In this document: piece after piece, positions 34,273 through 43,455 of the stretch
Numbering within the stretch: the stretch's first letter is position 1
Layout: each line of letters begins with the position of its first letter
Assembly: GCA_019873655.1 (NCBI GenBank)
Contig: JAIOAU010000003.1
Coordinates: forward strand, 124,001-188,000
Source: Chloroflexota bacterium
Lineage (GTDB): Bacteria > Chloroflexota > Anaerolineae > Anaerolineales > Villigracilaceae
Direction: 5' to 3'
Length of the DNA: 64,000 bases
Position numbers and translations under genes: made by a program
Notes under the pieces: generated by a model
What the model was told of the DNA's origin: nothing
Databases searched by the model: none
Seen by the model: the letters and a program-made list of their open reading frames with translations, nothing else

Positions 34273-35400
34273 TTACTCCGGCGGGACGACGATGACATCG
34301 TTGGGTAAATAAATCGGCGCCAGTTCGTCGATGCGGGGGGTAATCGCATACGGCAATTTGGCAGGGGGCGAGATCGAATATTGGGCCAACACATATTGCA
34401 AGGTGGCCGATTCGGTGAGCGGATACGGCCCAAGATCGTTCGGGTTGCGCAACGCCAGGGTGATTTGAGCGCCGCTATAAACCAGGTAGGTCAGGGTCAC
34501 GGCGTCTTGTTGATTGACCATCAGCGTCACAATATCGGGGCGCTCGATCTCGGCGGCGGCAGGCTCCTCGGTGACCGCAGCCGTTTGATCCGAAGGCGCT
34601 GCGCTGGGGGCGGCCGCCTGTTCGGCGGCTGGCGCTTCTGTCAAGGGGAAAGTGCCCACATGCAAAACCTGCGCCCGCTGCATGACCAGTTGCGAAACCA
34701 GCCGCGGCCGCTGGGGTTCCGCCGGGGTGATGTACAACGCCTGATCGCCCCACACGGGGTCGGTTTCGGTCCGGCCCTGGGGACCGCTGCCGGCAATCAG
34801 GTCAACCGTCATCGTCAGCACCGGCGCGATGATGGGGCCTTCCATCCTACCAGCGCCAGCCAGCAGACTGGTGTTGTTCGGCAGGGCAGTCTGAAAATTC
34901 GAATCCACGTCGATGAGCAGCAGGGTCACAATGACGTCAACGAAATCTCCATCGCGAATGCCATACGCCACCGAGGACAGGCGGGTGATGGGAATGGAAA
35001 TGGCCGTGTAACCGGGCGGGATGAGCGGGGCCCACGGCGAACCCGGCAAATTGACCTGGCCGGGCGTCATCGAGACCATCGAACTGGTAATCCACATCCC
35101 CTGTTCGATGGTATAACGCGCATACTGCCCCACCACCTCGTCCACTCTCTGGTAAGTGCCTTCCACCAGCATATCTTGCGGAATGTCGCGAGTCACGAGC
35201 ATTTCTGCTGTGATCTGGGTGCCAGCGTAGATTTTCTGGCCAGCGGTGACGACCTGAGTTGTCAGCACCTGGGGCGTCGGGGTAGCGGCTTGCTCCTGAG
35301 GCGCGCCGATCCCCCCACGCATCATAACGTAGAGGATTCCGAAAATCACAATCACAACTACAATCAACACAAAGTAGATGAGGATTCGATTGCGGCGCAT
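34273..35400 (-). CDS. cpaB: Flp pilus assembly protein CpaB/RcpC (SAF domain)
   Basis: 375 residues: N-terminal transmembrane anchor (about 6-27), a SAF/CpaB domain (VVTAGQKIYAGTQITAEMLVTRDIPQDM) and a long extracytoplasmic region with an Ala/Pro/Glu-rich insert (EAPAAEQAAAPSAAPSD). In diderm bacteria CpaB works with the secretin CpaC, but no secretin gene follows here, as in monoderm Tad systems. First gene of the operon behind a TATAAT promoter. No pilin or prepilin peptidase gene lies in the window. Confidence 0.85.
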   Translation of the reverse strand: MRRNRILIYFVLIVVVIVIFGILYVMMRGGIGAPQEQAATPTPQVLTTQVVTAGQKIYAGTQITAEMLVTRDIPQDMLVEGTYQRVDEVVGQYARYTIEQGMWITSSMVSMTPGQVNLPGSPWAPLIPPGYTAISIPITRLSSVAYGIRDGDFVDVIVTLLLIDVDSNFQTALPNNTSLLAGAGRMEGPIIAPVLTMTVDLIAGSGPQGRTETDPVWGDQALYITPAEPQRPRLVSQLVMQRAQVLHVGTFPLTEAPAAEQAAAPSAAPSDQTAAVTEEPAAAEIERPDIVTLMVNQQDAVTLTYLVYSGAQITLALRNPNDLGPYPLTESATLQYVLAQYSISPPAKLPYAITPRIDELAPIYLPNDVIVVPPE

Positions 35401-35441
35401 AGGGCACTCCTTGAAACTCAGAGTTGACAGCAGACAATCTC

Positions 35442-35447
35442 ATTATA
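35442..35447 (-). promoter_or_regulatory. Promoter (-10) of the tad operon
   Basis: On the minus strand TATAAT (plus-strand ATTATA) preceded by TG, about 40 bp before the cpaB start. The -35 match is weak. A perfect 12-bp palindrome CTGCAATTGCAG (35512-35523) lies upstream. Confidence 0.5.
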
Positions 35448-35572
35448 CAGTAAAAATTCGGCGCTTGCCACTTGGCCCAAAATAGGCCATTGGTACGATT
35501 ATAAAGAAGACCCTGCAATTGCAGCAGAGCCTTCATCGCCTGACCGCTTTTCTCCAACAGCCTCGGCCGGTC

Positions 35573-36619
35573 TTACACGCTTCGGGCGGGGACAGAAATC
35601 ACAATCCGAGAACCTTTGCCGGGGGCGCTGTCGATCTCGAAATTGCCGCCCAGCATCTCGACCCGCTCGCGAATGACCTTCAACCCGAGCCCGCCCTCTT
35701 TGCCAACCACTTCCGGATCAAATCCTTTGCCGTTATCCTCAACGGCCATCTTGAGCATGTCCTCCCCCATATCCACCTGAATCTTGACCAGCGTGGCCTG
35801 GCTATGGCGGGCAGCATTGCCCACCAATTCTTGCATGGCGCGGAAAATCATCACCTCCAGATAAGGCTCCAGCCGGCGCTCATTGCCCGAAACTGTGACG
35901 TTGATATCCACCCCCGACTGTTCTTTGAACGTGTCGGCGTAGCGTCGAATGGTCGGCACCAGCCCCAGGTCGTCGAGCATCATCGGGCGCAACTCGAAGA
36001 TGAAATTGCGCACCTTCTGAAAGGTGTTCATGGCGGCAGCCTTCAGATTGCCCAGTTCGGTCTTGGCCTGCACGGGGTCCATATCCAGCAAACGCATGGC
36101 GATCTCGGTCTGCAAGATGAAGTTGGACAGCGCCTGCGCCGGACCATCGTGCATCTGACGCGACAGACGCTGACGTTCGGCCTCCTGGGCGTTGACCAGC
36201 ATCTCGACGCTGGTCATTTCCCCTTTTCCGCTTCGGTTGCCGCCTCCCGCCCCGCTACCGCCCAGTTGCGCCAGCAACCTTTCCAGGGCCGCCTTATGTC
36301 TTTCCAGATGAGCCTGGTCGCTCTGCAATTTCTCCAATTGACCGCGCATCACGAACAGACGCTGTTGCGCATCCAGCGCCGAATCATACGCCATGCGAAT
36401 CTCCTGCGCCGAGGCCCGATCCAGTTGACCCTGAACCTGCTGCAGGTGAGCCGTGATGGCGGCATTCCGCTGAGTCAGTTTGCCTACCTCGACGCGGCTC
36501 TGTTCGAGCATCAGCGTAACTTCTTTCAGGGCGCGCTCGGTTTCCTCCAATTCTGCCTGGATGATCTGGCGGGGATCCTCCGCCGAATCAACCGCACCGG
36601 ATTCGTTTTCTGCGATCAT
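35573..36619 (-). CDS. DegS-like sensor histidine kinase (cytoplasmic)
   Basis: 348 residues without transmembrane segments. Residues about 20-120 are a long coiled coil like DegS/LiaS-type input regions. A HisKA_3 dimerisation domain follows, with phosphoacceptor H157 in ERQRLSRQMHDGPAQAL, then a HATPase domain (N box QELVGNAARHSQA, G1 DNGKGFDPE, G2 GGLGLKVIRERVEMLGG). Phosphorylates the LuxR-type regulator encoded 12 bp upstream in the same operon. A soluble sensor implies an intracellular signal. Confidence 0.92.
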   Translation of the reverse strand: MIAENESGAVDSAEDPRQIIQAELEETERALKEVTLMLEQSRVEVGKLTQRNAAITAHLQQVQGQLDRASAQEIRMAYDSALDAQQRLFVMRGQLEKLQSDQAHLERHKAALERLLAQLGGSGAGGGNRSGKGEMTSVEMLVNAQEAERQRLSRQMHDGPAQALSNFILQTEIAMRLLDMDPVQAKTELGNLKAAAMNTFQKVRNFIFELRPMMLDDLGLVPTIRRYADTFKEQSGVDINVTVSGNERRLEPYLEVMIFRAMQELVGNAARHSQATLVKIQVDMGEDMLKMAVEDNGKGFDPEVVGKEGGLGLKVIRERVEMLGGNFEIDSAPGKGSRIVISVPARSV

Positions 36620-36631
36620 AAAGGGCTACTC

Positions 36632-37333
36632 CTACGCCTTGAGATTCGTATTCGTATCGTACAACTGCACCCAACCGCGTTTAAGGGCGTAAACGACCGC
36701 TTGCGTTCGGTCCTCGACGCCGAACTTGCGCAAAATCGAAGTGACATGGTTCTTAACGGTCTGATGACTGATGCCCAAGGCCACGGCAATTTCTTTGTTG
36801 CTCATGCCGCGCACGACGCAAGACAACACTTCCATTTCGCGGTCGGAAAGAGGATGGAAAGGACTGCCCGGTTCGCTGTACAGATGCCGCGCCTTTTCCA
36901 TCTCATGTTCCAGCCAGCGTTCCAGATCGCCCGGCGTAAACACGCGGTCCTCGATGACATATTTCCCGTTCACGACTTCCCGAATAGCGCGAATCAAACT
37001 CTCTGGATCGACATCTTTGGAACAATAAGCCGCTGCGCCAGCCCAGGCGGCATGCAACACCTGTTCGTGGTCATTATAGGCGGTCAACAGGATCACGCGC
37101 GTGGGTAATTTGTCCTGGACAATTTGACGGGTCACCTGCTGACCGTTGATTCCCGGCAAGTTGATGTCCACCACGGCCACGGTCGGCCGCAAAGAACGAA
37201 TCAGCACCAGCGCCTCGTCCCCCGTCGAGGCCTCTCCGATCACTTTGAAACCCGGTTCCAGCGACAGGGCGTCGGCCACGCCGTGTCGAAAGAGGGGATG
37301 GTCATCGACAATCACAATCGTTATTTCATCCAT
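36632..37333 (-). CDS. NarL/DegU-type response regulator
   Basis: 233 residues: receiver domain with phosphoacceptor D56 (VAVVDINLPG), acidic DD10-11 and Lys in YCSKDVD, a linker unusually rich in charged residues (LERWLEHEMEKARHLYSE), and a LuxR-type HTH (LSDREMEVLSCVVRGMSNKEIAVALGISHQTVKNHVTSI). Partner of the DegS-like kinase; adjacent to the tad operon, which it may control. Confidence 0.93.
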   Translation of the reverse strand: MDEITIVIVDDHPLFRHGVADALSLEPGFKVIGEASTGDEALVLIRSLRPTVAVVDINLPGINGQQVTRQIVQDKLPTRVILLTAYNDHEQVLHAAWAGAAAYCSKDVDPESLIRAIREVVNGKYVIEDRVFTPGDLERWLEHEMEKARHLYSEPGSPFHPLSDREMEVLSCVVRGMSNKEIAVALGISHQTVKNHVTSILRKFGVEDRTQAVVYALKRGWVQLYDTNTNLKA

Positions 37334-37353
37334 TACCGCCTCGACTCTTCATG

Positions 37354-37382
37354 AGTATAGCACAGGTCTGGCAAGCCAACAA
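37354..37382 (-). promoter_or_regulatory. Promoter of the two-component pair
   Basis: On the minus strand TTGTTG (plus 37377-37382) and TATACT (plus 37354-37359) with a 17-bp spacer, about 20 bp before the regulator start codon. Confidence 0.5.
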
Positions 37383-37426
37383 TTAATGAAATCTTGCAGA
37401 TGCAAAAAACGCGCCCGTCCCGTCTC

Positions 37427-38926
37427 TTACCGACCCCGCCAGCGGTACACCGTCATGTGAATCGCCTCGTCGCCGGGCGCGCCGGCCACGAAAACGGGTT
37501 CCAGGCCGGAGGTCAAGAGCGGATACCAGTCGGGGAAAGCCACCAGGTAATCCACGCCGCGTTCGTCCAAGTACTCCGCCAGGCGGGTCTCGTCACGAAT
37601 AAACGGAATCACCTCCGGCGAGATCAGACCGGCCAAATCCACCAGCGGGCGCTGCGTAAAGTACCCGACCGCGCCGATGTCATGTACGGCGATCAGACTC
37701 TCGGTCGGTAGATTGGCCGCCATCCAGCGGGCCGTCTCCACCATGTCGGTCTCGATGAAGCGGACGTCCTCTCCGTAGGAACGGACGCCCAACCCCCAGA
37801 ACCCGGCGCCGACCAGCAAAAGGGACGCCGCCCAAACGACGCGCAGACGCCAAAGCATCCCCCGCCAGGTCCTGCGGGCGCCCATCCAGGCCAGGAATCC
37901 GGCCATCCCGAAGAAAAAATAAACCGGCACGGCTGGCATGTAGTAGCGGCCATGCTGGTAAGCCGGCAGACGCAGCAGGTAGATGCCCACGTAGCCGAAC
38001 ATCCACAATAGAGCAGCCATTTCTCCCCACGCCCGCCGCCGGAGGGCCGAACGGACGGCCAGGACGAAGCCCGGCAGCAGGAGGAGGGAGGGGCCGGTCA
38101 GAAATTGCAGCCCCACCTCGCCGATCCGCTCCCATAACGGACGCGCCTGCCAGAAGACATATTCGGCCTGCTTGGCGTAGAACGTCGTGGGCATCATCGC
38201 CCCGGCCAGCGTTAGATTGAATAGCAAATAGAGGGTAAAAAAAAGGCCGAAGCCGAACAACGTCGAACCGACGGCCCGCAAACGCCGCCTCCAGCCGTCC
38301 TCGGTCAGCAGCGCCGCGAACAGCAGCGGCCCCAGCAGGGTGACGCCGTCGGGCCGCGTCCACACGCTGACGCCGCTCAGCACACCCATCCCCAGCCAGC
38401 GCCGCCGACCGGCGCCCGTCAGTCCCGCCAGTACTTGAAAGATGAGCAGGGCATGCAGGAGGGTTTCCATGCCCGAAAAAGCCGCCCAGCCGAGATGCCA
38501 CTCAAAGACGATGAACAGCCCCGCCCAGGGAATCGCGCTGCGGTACGTCTCGACCAGGCGGCGCAGATAGACTTCCATCTGAAAGGCCAGCAGCCAGAGC
38601 AGGACTGCGCCAAGCAGATACGTCCAGACGTAGGGGGAAAGGCGCAGCCAGAACCCCACCGCCAGCAGCGCCGTCCAGAGCGGAGCCGTGGAGCCGCCCG
38701 ACGGCTCGCCCGGTACAAAGGCCCATTCGCCGCGCAGGGCCAGGTTGCGGGCGTAGGTTTGATGAATCCAAGAATCGTCCAGCGGGAAGCCGATTCGCAA
38801 CGTCAACGCGCTGGCCAGCAGATAGCCCGCCGCGCTGACGACGACCGCCACCATCAGAATCAGCGCCAGCCGTCCCCTCGGCGCGGCGTCAGGGAGAGGG
38901 CGCGATTCGGAAGAGGCGCGTCTCAT
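37427..38926 (-). CDS. Membrane glycosyltransferase-like protein (GT-C)
   Basis: 499 residues from the ATG at 38926, which has GGAG 6 bp upstream (the frame opens at 38974). About ten transmembrane helices. An early external loop PLDDSWIHQTYARNLA has the Asp-Asp pair typical of GT-C enzymes using polyprenyl-phosphate sugars. FSGMETLLHALLI and QHGRYYMPAVPVYFF are repeated features of this lineage. The soluble C-terminus (HDIGAVGYFTQRPLVDLAGL) resembles other bacterial members. Overlaps the next upstream gene by 38 bp, so they are cotranscribed. Acceptor unknown. Confidence 0.78.
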   Translation of the reverse strand: MRRASSESRPLPDAAPRGRLALILMVAVVVSAAGYLLASALTLRIGFPLDDSWIHQTYARNLALRGEWAFVPGEPSGGSTAPLWTALLAVGFWLRLSPYVWTYLLGAVLLWLLAFQMEVYLRRLVETYRSAIPWAGLFIVFEWHLGWAAFSGMETLLHALLIFQVLAGLTGAGRRRWLGMGVLSGVSVWTRPDGVTLLGPLLFAALLTEDGWRRRLRAVGSTLFGFGLFFTLYLLFNLTLAGAMMPTTFYAKQAEYVFWQARPLWERIGEVGLQFLTGPSLLLLPGFVLAVRSALRRRAWGEMAALLWMFGYVGIYLLRLPAYQHGRYYMPAVPVYFFFGMAGFLAWMGARRTWRGMLWRLRVVWAASLLLVGAGFWGLGVRSYGEDVRFIETDMVETARWMAANLPTESLIAVHDIGAVGYFTQRPLVDLAGLISPEVIPFIRDETRLAEYLDERGVDYLVAFPDWYPLLTSGLEPVFVAGAPGDEAIHMTVYRWRGR

Positions 38927-40439
38927 CCAGTTCTCCAAGATATTCGAATGCGGGATAGTCTTGCGGATGTTCATATAAATCCCTCAACGCGCCCGCCGCG
39001 CCGGGAGGTTCCAGCACCAGGTAGCGGGCGCTGAAACGGCGCGCCGCCTCCAGGGCCTCTGCCACGCCCTCGTTGGGGATGGCAATCGCCGGGCGGCCCG
39101 TCATGGCATAATAGGCGGGCGGGTTGCGCGTCATCACCACTTCCTCCGGCCGGGCCCCCGCCTGGCGCAAGAAGACCTCCGCCTGCTGGTAGACGTACTC
39201 GCCCTCATTCCAGCCGCTGTCGACCACCCGCACCTTGACCAGGAAAAGACTGAACAGGACGGCCATCAACACCAGCGAGGCCTGCAGCGCCCCGCTCAGC
39301 CGTTTCAGCCGGGGCCTCGCCGCCAGTCCCTCCAGCCCGAGCGGGGCGAGGACGAACCACAGCGGCTGGAACGCCGCGCCGGCGTGAAAGAAGCCGCCGC
39401 GCACGCTCGCAAACGGGAAGAGCAGACTCTCGGTCAGCAGCAACGCGCACCAACCCAGCGCGCCCAGGCGCACGATCTTGTCTCCGCGCCGCCGCCAGGC
39501 CCCGGCAATGATGAGCGGAGCGAGGAAAATCAACCCCTGGGCCGCGAAGGCCGTCCCCAGATTCTGGAGCAGCGCCTCCAGCCGCGCCGCCAACGCCTCC
39601 TCCCAGCCGGCGGCCAGCCAGGAGTGGAAAGTGAAACGCTCAGGCCGGAACGAGAAAATCTGGCCGTATTCCGTCATCCACAGCACGTACCGTCCGCCAG
39701 GCGGCAACGGCGCGCCGAAGACCTGCACGTTGCGTCCGAACCACGGCCCCATGACGAGCAGGTAACCCGCCAGGGCGATCCCCGCCGCGCCGAGGGCGCG
39801 GCGCGCCGGCCGGGGCGAGAAGACGAGCGCCGCCCCCAGCGTCAGCGGCAGCCAGAGCAGGCCGTCGCTGCGCGCCAGGTTGAACAGCCCGGCCAGCAGG
39901 CCCAGGCCGAACGGCGTGAGAGGCCGCCAGCGTCCGGTCAGGAGCAGGAAATACAGCGTTCCGAACAGAAGATAGAAAGCATAATTATCTGTCGTGGCAA
40001 TGAAAGGAAGATAGTAGCCAGAAAAGACGGCCAGCAACCCGGCCGCGAGGGCCGGTCCGCGGCGGGATGAAAACCGCCAGGCCAGCCAAGCCGTCAGCGG
40101 CGGGAACAGCGCCGCCGCCAGGACGAAGAAGAGGCGCGCCGCCAGGAAATCCGTCCGCCCGAGGAGCGCCATGCCCCCCGCCGCCGCCAGCGAAGCAAGC
40201 GGATACCAGTAGGCGTGCGAAGGATGCGGCAAAGACTGGGGATGGTCGAGATAATTCCACAGGAACGGCTCCTGGAACCCCAGCCCGCGCGCCAGCGCCA
40301 GGCCGCCGGCATAGTAGTAAGCGGCGTCCATGTACCCCGGCACCGGCTGGAGCGCCGCCACGCCCAGCGCCGCCAGCAAGGCCAGAGCGAAGAGCAGGAG
40401 CAAATCCCGGCGTCGAAGAGCAGAGTCTGCGCGGATCAT
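38889..40439 (-). CDS. Membrane glycosyltransferase-like protein, paralogue A
   Basis: 516 residues, multi-pass. The first external loop (PVPGYMDAAYYYAGG, then LWNYLDHPQSLPHPSHAYW) closely matches the next protein upstream, so the two are tandem paralogues. GT39/PMT-like layout: hydrophobic helices and a soluble C-terminal portion (MTRNPPAYYAMTGRPAIAIPNEG). Likely transfers sugar from a lipid carrier to an exported acceptor. Directly abuts the downstream end of its paralogue. Confidence 0.78.
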   Translation of the reverse strand: MIRADSALRRRDLLLLFALALLAALGVAALQPVPGYMDAAYYYAGGLALARGLGFQEPFLWNYLDHPQSLPHPSHAYWYPLASLAAAGGMALLGRTDFLAARLFFVLAAALFPPLTAWLAWRFSSRRGPALAAGLLAVFSGYYLPFIATTDNYAFYLLFGTLYFLLLTGRWRPLTPFGLGLLAGLFNLARSDGLLWLPLTLGAALVFSPRPARRALGAAGIALAGYLLVMGPWFGRNVQVFGAPLPPGGRYVLWMTEYGQIFSFRPERFTFHSWLAAGWEEALAARLEALLQNLGTAFAAQGLIFLAPLIIAGAWRRRGDKIVRLGALGWCALLLTESLLFPFASVRGGFFHAGAAFQPLWFVLAPLGLEGLAARPRLKRLSGALQASLVLMAVLFSLFLVKVRVVDSGWNEGEYVYQQAEVFLRQAGARPEEVVMTRNPPAYYAMTGRPAIAIPNEGVAEALEAARRFSARYLVLEPPGAAGALRDLYEHPQDYPAFEYLGELDETRLFRIAPSP

Positions 40440-42023
40440 CTACGGTTGCCCGGGCCAAGCCGGATCGAACGCGAACAGCCGCGCCCCATCCACCTCGCCC
40501 AGATAGATGAGACCGGGCGGCTGTTCGTCCAGGCGGTAAAGCGGCAGGAGGCCATCCGGCGCGCTGCCCGCCTCCAGGACGAGAAATCTGGCCCCGTACC
40601 TTTCGGCCGCCAGCAAAGCCGTCTCTGGGCCGCCGTCTGGCACGGCAATGGCCGGGTTGCCCGAAGCCAGATAGAAACCGGGCGGATCGGCGACCATAAC
40701 GACCTGACCAGGACGCAGGCCGGCGTCTCTCAAGGCCTGGGCACATTGGCTATACGCAACGTAATCGCGACCCCAGGCCTGACTCTCCGTCCCCGCGCCG
40801 AAGACGCGGCCCCACACGATGACCGCCGTCAACAACGCCGCGACAACCGCCAGCGCCGGACGGAACACCGCCCCGGCGCGGGAATCCCAGCCGCGGCGAC
40901 GCCGTCCCCACTCCAGGAACGACTCCAACCCCAGCGGGGCCAGCGCCCACCAGACCGGCTGCAGGGCTGCCCCGGCGTGGAAGAAGCCGCCGCGCGCCCC
41001 GGCGTAGGGAAAGACCGCCGTCATGACGGTCAGCGTCAGCAGCCAGGCCAGCCCGGCCAGTTGGACGCGGCGCTCGCCGCGCAAGCGCCAGCCCGCCAGC
41101 AGGACGAGCGGAGACAAGAAAGCCTCCCCTTGCACGCCGAAAGCCGTCGCCAGGTTCATGCCCAGCGCCCACAGACGCGCTCCCAGAATGGCCGCCGCGC
41201 CCGAATCCAGCCAGGCCGCGAACGTGATTCGATCGGAGGGGAAAGAGAAAATCTGGTTGTAGGAGGTCAGCCAGAGCATCTTCGTCCCGCCGGGGGCCAG
41301 CGGCGCGCCGAATACCGCCAGGTTGCGCCCGAACCACGGCCCCATCACGAGCAAATACCCTGCCAAGACGCCCAGGACAGCCCACAACGACAGGAGGCGG
41401 GCAGACGAGGGCGGCCGCGGCATGCAGAACAGGACGGCCAGCAAGGCCAACAGCAGCCAGAGCAAGCCGTCGGCGCGGGCGAGGTGCATCAGACCGGCCA
41501 GCAAGCCCAGGCCAACAGCGCGCCCGACGGTCACCGGACGGCCAACCAGGAGAAAGAAAAGTCCGCCGAAGAGCATGTAGAGGCCGAAGGTGTCGGTGAT
41601 CGGCAGGAAAGGCAGGTAAAACCCCGAAAAGACGGCCAGCAGGCCGGCCAGGAGCGCCAGGTCGCGGCGGGAGGCGAAGGACCAGGCCAGGGCGGCGGTC
41701 AAAGGAGGGAGGAGGGCGGCCACGGCCAGGAATCCGAGGCGGGCGGAGAACCAGGTCGAGGGTCCGGGCAGCGCCGCGCCGGCCGCAGCCAGGAGGGAGG
41801 CCAGGGGCATCCAGTAGGCATGCGAGGGGTGCGGCAGTCCGGCCGGGTCGTCGAGGTAATTCCACAGATAAGGTTCGCGAAAACCCCGCCCCGCCGCCAG
41901 TTGCAATCCGCCGGCGTAGTAGTAATTGGCATCCAGGTAACCGGGAGAGGGCTGGAAAGCGGCTACCGACCCGGCCACCAGGAGGCCGGCCAGCGCCAGA
42001 AGGAGGTGCCTCTGCCAGGTCAT
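40440..42023 (-). CDS. Membrane glycosyltransferase-like protein, paralogue B
   Basis: 527 residues. PSPGYLDANYYYAGG and LWNYLDDPAGLPHPSHAYW show it is a tandem duplicate of its neighbour; the C-terminal words VVMVADPPGFYLASGNPAIAVPDG also correspond. The start at 42023 overlaps the upstream gene's stop (ATGA). The frame stays open far upstream to 42950, but that part is the reverse of another gene and Pro/Gly-rich nonsense. Confidence 0.8.
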   Translation of the reverse strand: MTWQRHLLLALAGLLVAGSVAAFQPSPGYLDANYYYAGGLQLAAGRGFREPYLWNYLDDPAGLPHPSHAYWMPLASLLAAAGAALPGPSTWFSARLGFLAVAALLPPLTAALAWSFASRRDLALLAGLLAVFSGFYLPFLPITDTFGLYMLFGGLFFLLVGRPVTVGRAVGLGLLAGLMHLARADGLLWLLLALLAVLFCMPRPPSSARLLSLWAVLGVLAGYLLVMGPWFGRNLAVFGAPLAPGGTKMLWLTSYNQIFSFPSDRITFAAWLDSGAAAILGARLWALGMNLATAFGVQGEAFLSPLVLLAGWRLRGERRVQLAGLAWLLTLTVMTAVFPYAGARGGFFHAGAALQPVWWALAPLGLESFLEWGRRRRGWDSRAGAVFRPALAVVAALLTAVIVWGRVFGAGTESQAWGRDYVAYSQCAQALRDAGLRPGQVVMVADPPGFYLASGNPAIAVPDGGPETALLAAERYGARFLVLEAGSAPDGLLPLYRLDEQPPGLIYLGEVDGARLFAFDPAWPGQP

Positions 42024-43279
42024 AGAGTCTTGATTTCGGCCTCCACCCGCTCCAGCCAGGTGCGGAAGGGACGCACCGCCCACCAGCGCACCCAATAGAG
42101 GCCCACCAACAGCAGGAGGGGGAACGAGAAGAAGAGCGCGGCGGTCAACGCCTTGCAAGCGCCCGCTTCCATAAAGCCCAGGTAAGCCGCCCATCCGCCC
42201 GCCAGGAGGATCAACAGCAGCCAGCCGCTGACCCCCCAGCCGCGCGGCCGCGACCAGCGTTCGTTGAGCAGAGAGAGCAAGACCACCAGCGGCAGGAGCA
42301 GGAAAACAGAACCGTCGAGCGTCACGGGGATGCCCATCAGCGGCGAGACGGCCAGGGTCAGCGAAGCCGTCCAGAGGACGTGACGGAAGTCCTTGCCGCG
42401 CACGGCGCGCCACTCGATGAAGAGGAGGATGGACAGGAGGGCAGTCAGCGCCCAGCCGAGGCGTCCGCCGATGGCCGGCCACCAGTCTGCCATGATGCGC
42501 CCGGGACTCAACAGCGGCAGGAACTGCGAGTGGGAGTACAGGCCGCGCAGCCAGGGCATGAACCAGCCGGGGTAGAGGAAGAACGACAAGCCCAGCAGGA
42601 TCAACAAGGTCATTCCCAGGCCGGAAAGGACCCGCCAGCGCCGGTTGAGCGCGACCCACCAGAAGATAAAGAGCAGGAAAACGGCCATGCTGTTCGGCTG
42701 GCAAAGCGGCAGAATCAGCAAAGCGCCTGCCACTTCGTCTTGCCCGGCCCGCAAAGCCGCCAAAACGCCCGCCACGCCCAGGGCGGCCAAAATGATAGGC
42801 TTCGCCTCCAGCCAGATGTGTAGAATCGGCGGCCAGAGGAAAAAGAAGAGGAACAAGAGCGGCGTCAGGAGGCGACCCGGCTTCCAGCGGCCCAGGCGCA
42901 GACTCAGCACGACCAGGCCCGCCAGGCTGGCCTGCAGGAGCAGAGTCCACAGGCCGCGCGCCAGGGCGTAATCCCGCAAGAGGGCCAGCGGGAAAAAGAA
43001 AATCTCGATGAAGAAAGGCAGATACAGGCGCAGCGGATTCTGGCCTTCTTCCGCCAGGCGGCCATAGTGCAGAATCTGCGCCCGCTGGGCGGCTTGCGTT
43101 TCATAGGGACTGACGCCGTAGCGCAAGAAGGTCTGCGCGCCCAGCCAGGGGACGAGGAAAGCCGTCTCGCCAGGGTGGTCGCGGGCGTAGAGAGTGTTGG
43201 CCCACACCAGGCCGCCAAGAACAGCCAGGAGCAGGCACACAAAGAACACAGAGACGATGACGAAGAAAGCGCGGGACAA
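42020..43279 (-). CDS. GT87/DUF2029-like membrane glycosyltransferase
   Basis: 419 residues, about ten transmembrane helices, with the loop FLRYGVSPYETQAAQRAQIL after the first helix. This is the usual position and style of mannosyltransferase-like GT87 proteins. First gene of a four-gene set of membrane glycosyltransferases, translationally coupled to the next (ATGA). Such sets build surface glycans or decorate pili; the nearby tad operon makes glycosylation of exported pilin conceivable but unproven. Confidence 0.75.
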   Translation of the reverse strand: MSRAFFVIVSVFFVCLLLAVLGGLVWANTLYARDHPGETAFLVPWLGAQTFLRYGVSPYETQAAQRAQILHYGRLAEEGQNPLRLYLPFFIEIFFFPLALLRDYALARGLWTLLLQASLAGLVVLSLRLGRWKPGRLLTPLLFLFFFLWPPILHIWLEAKPIILAALGVAGVLAALRAGQDEVAGALLILPLCQPNSMAVFLLFIFWWVALNRRWRVLSGLGMTLLILLGLSFFLYPGWFMPWLRGLYSHSQFLPLLSPGRIMADWWPAIGGRLGWALTALLSILLFIEWRAVRGKDFRHVLWTASLTLAVSPLMGIPVTLDGSVFLLLPLVVLLSLLNERWSRPRGWGVSGWLLLILLAGGWAAYLGFMEAGACKALTAALFFSFPLLLLVGLYWVRWWAVRPFRTWLERVEAEIKTL

Positions 43280-43385
43280 AGTAAACCGGGGGTATGATAA
43301 AATGGAAACGGAGGGGTCGCCAGGAAGAATTCTACCTTACAATGGCAGGAGGGGCAACTGCAGAATCGTTCTCGGCCGGGACAAG

Positions 43386-43414
43386 TTGACAGCCGCCTGA
43401 TCTGAGCGAACAAT
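43386..43414 (+). promoter_or_regulatory. Promoter of orphan NarL-type regulator
   Basis: A perfect TTGACA (43386-43391) and AACAAT (43409-43414) with a 17-bp spacer, 41 bp before the ATG at 43456. Confidence 0.6.
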
Positions 43415-43455
43415 CCACGCCAAGCTATTGTCCAAGGTTTCTTGCTGGGAGGAAC

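Noticed and set aside
42024-42950. N-terminal extension of glycosyltransferase paralogue B
   Set aside because: It overlaps another gene on the same strand in a different frame and is Pro/Gly/Ala-rich; the coupled ATG at 42023 begins the homology with paralogue A.
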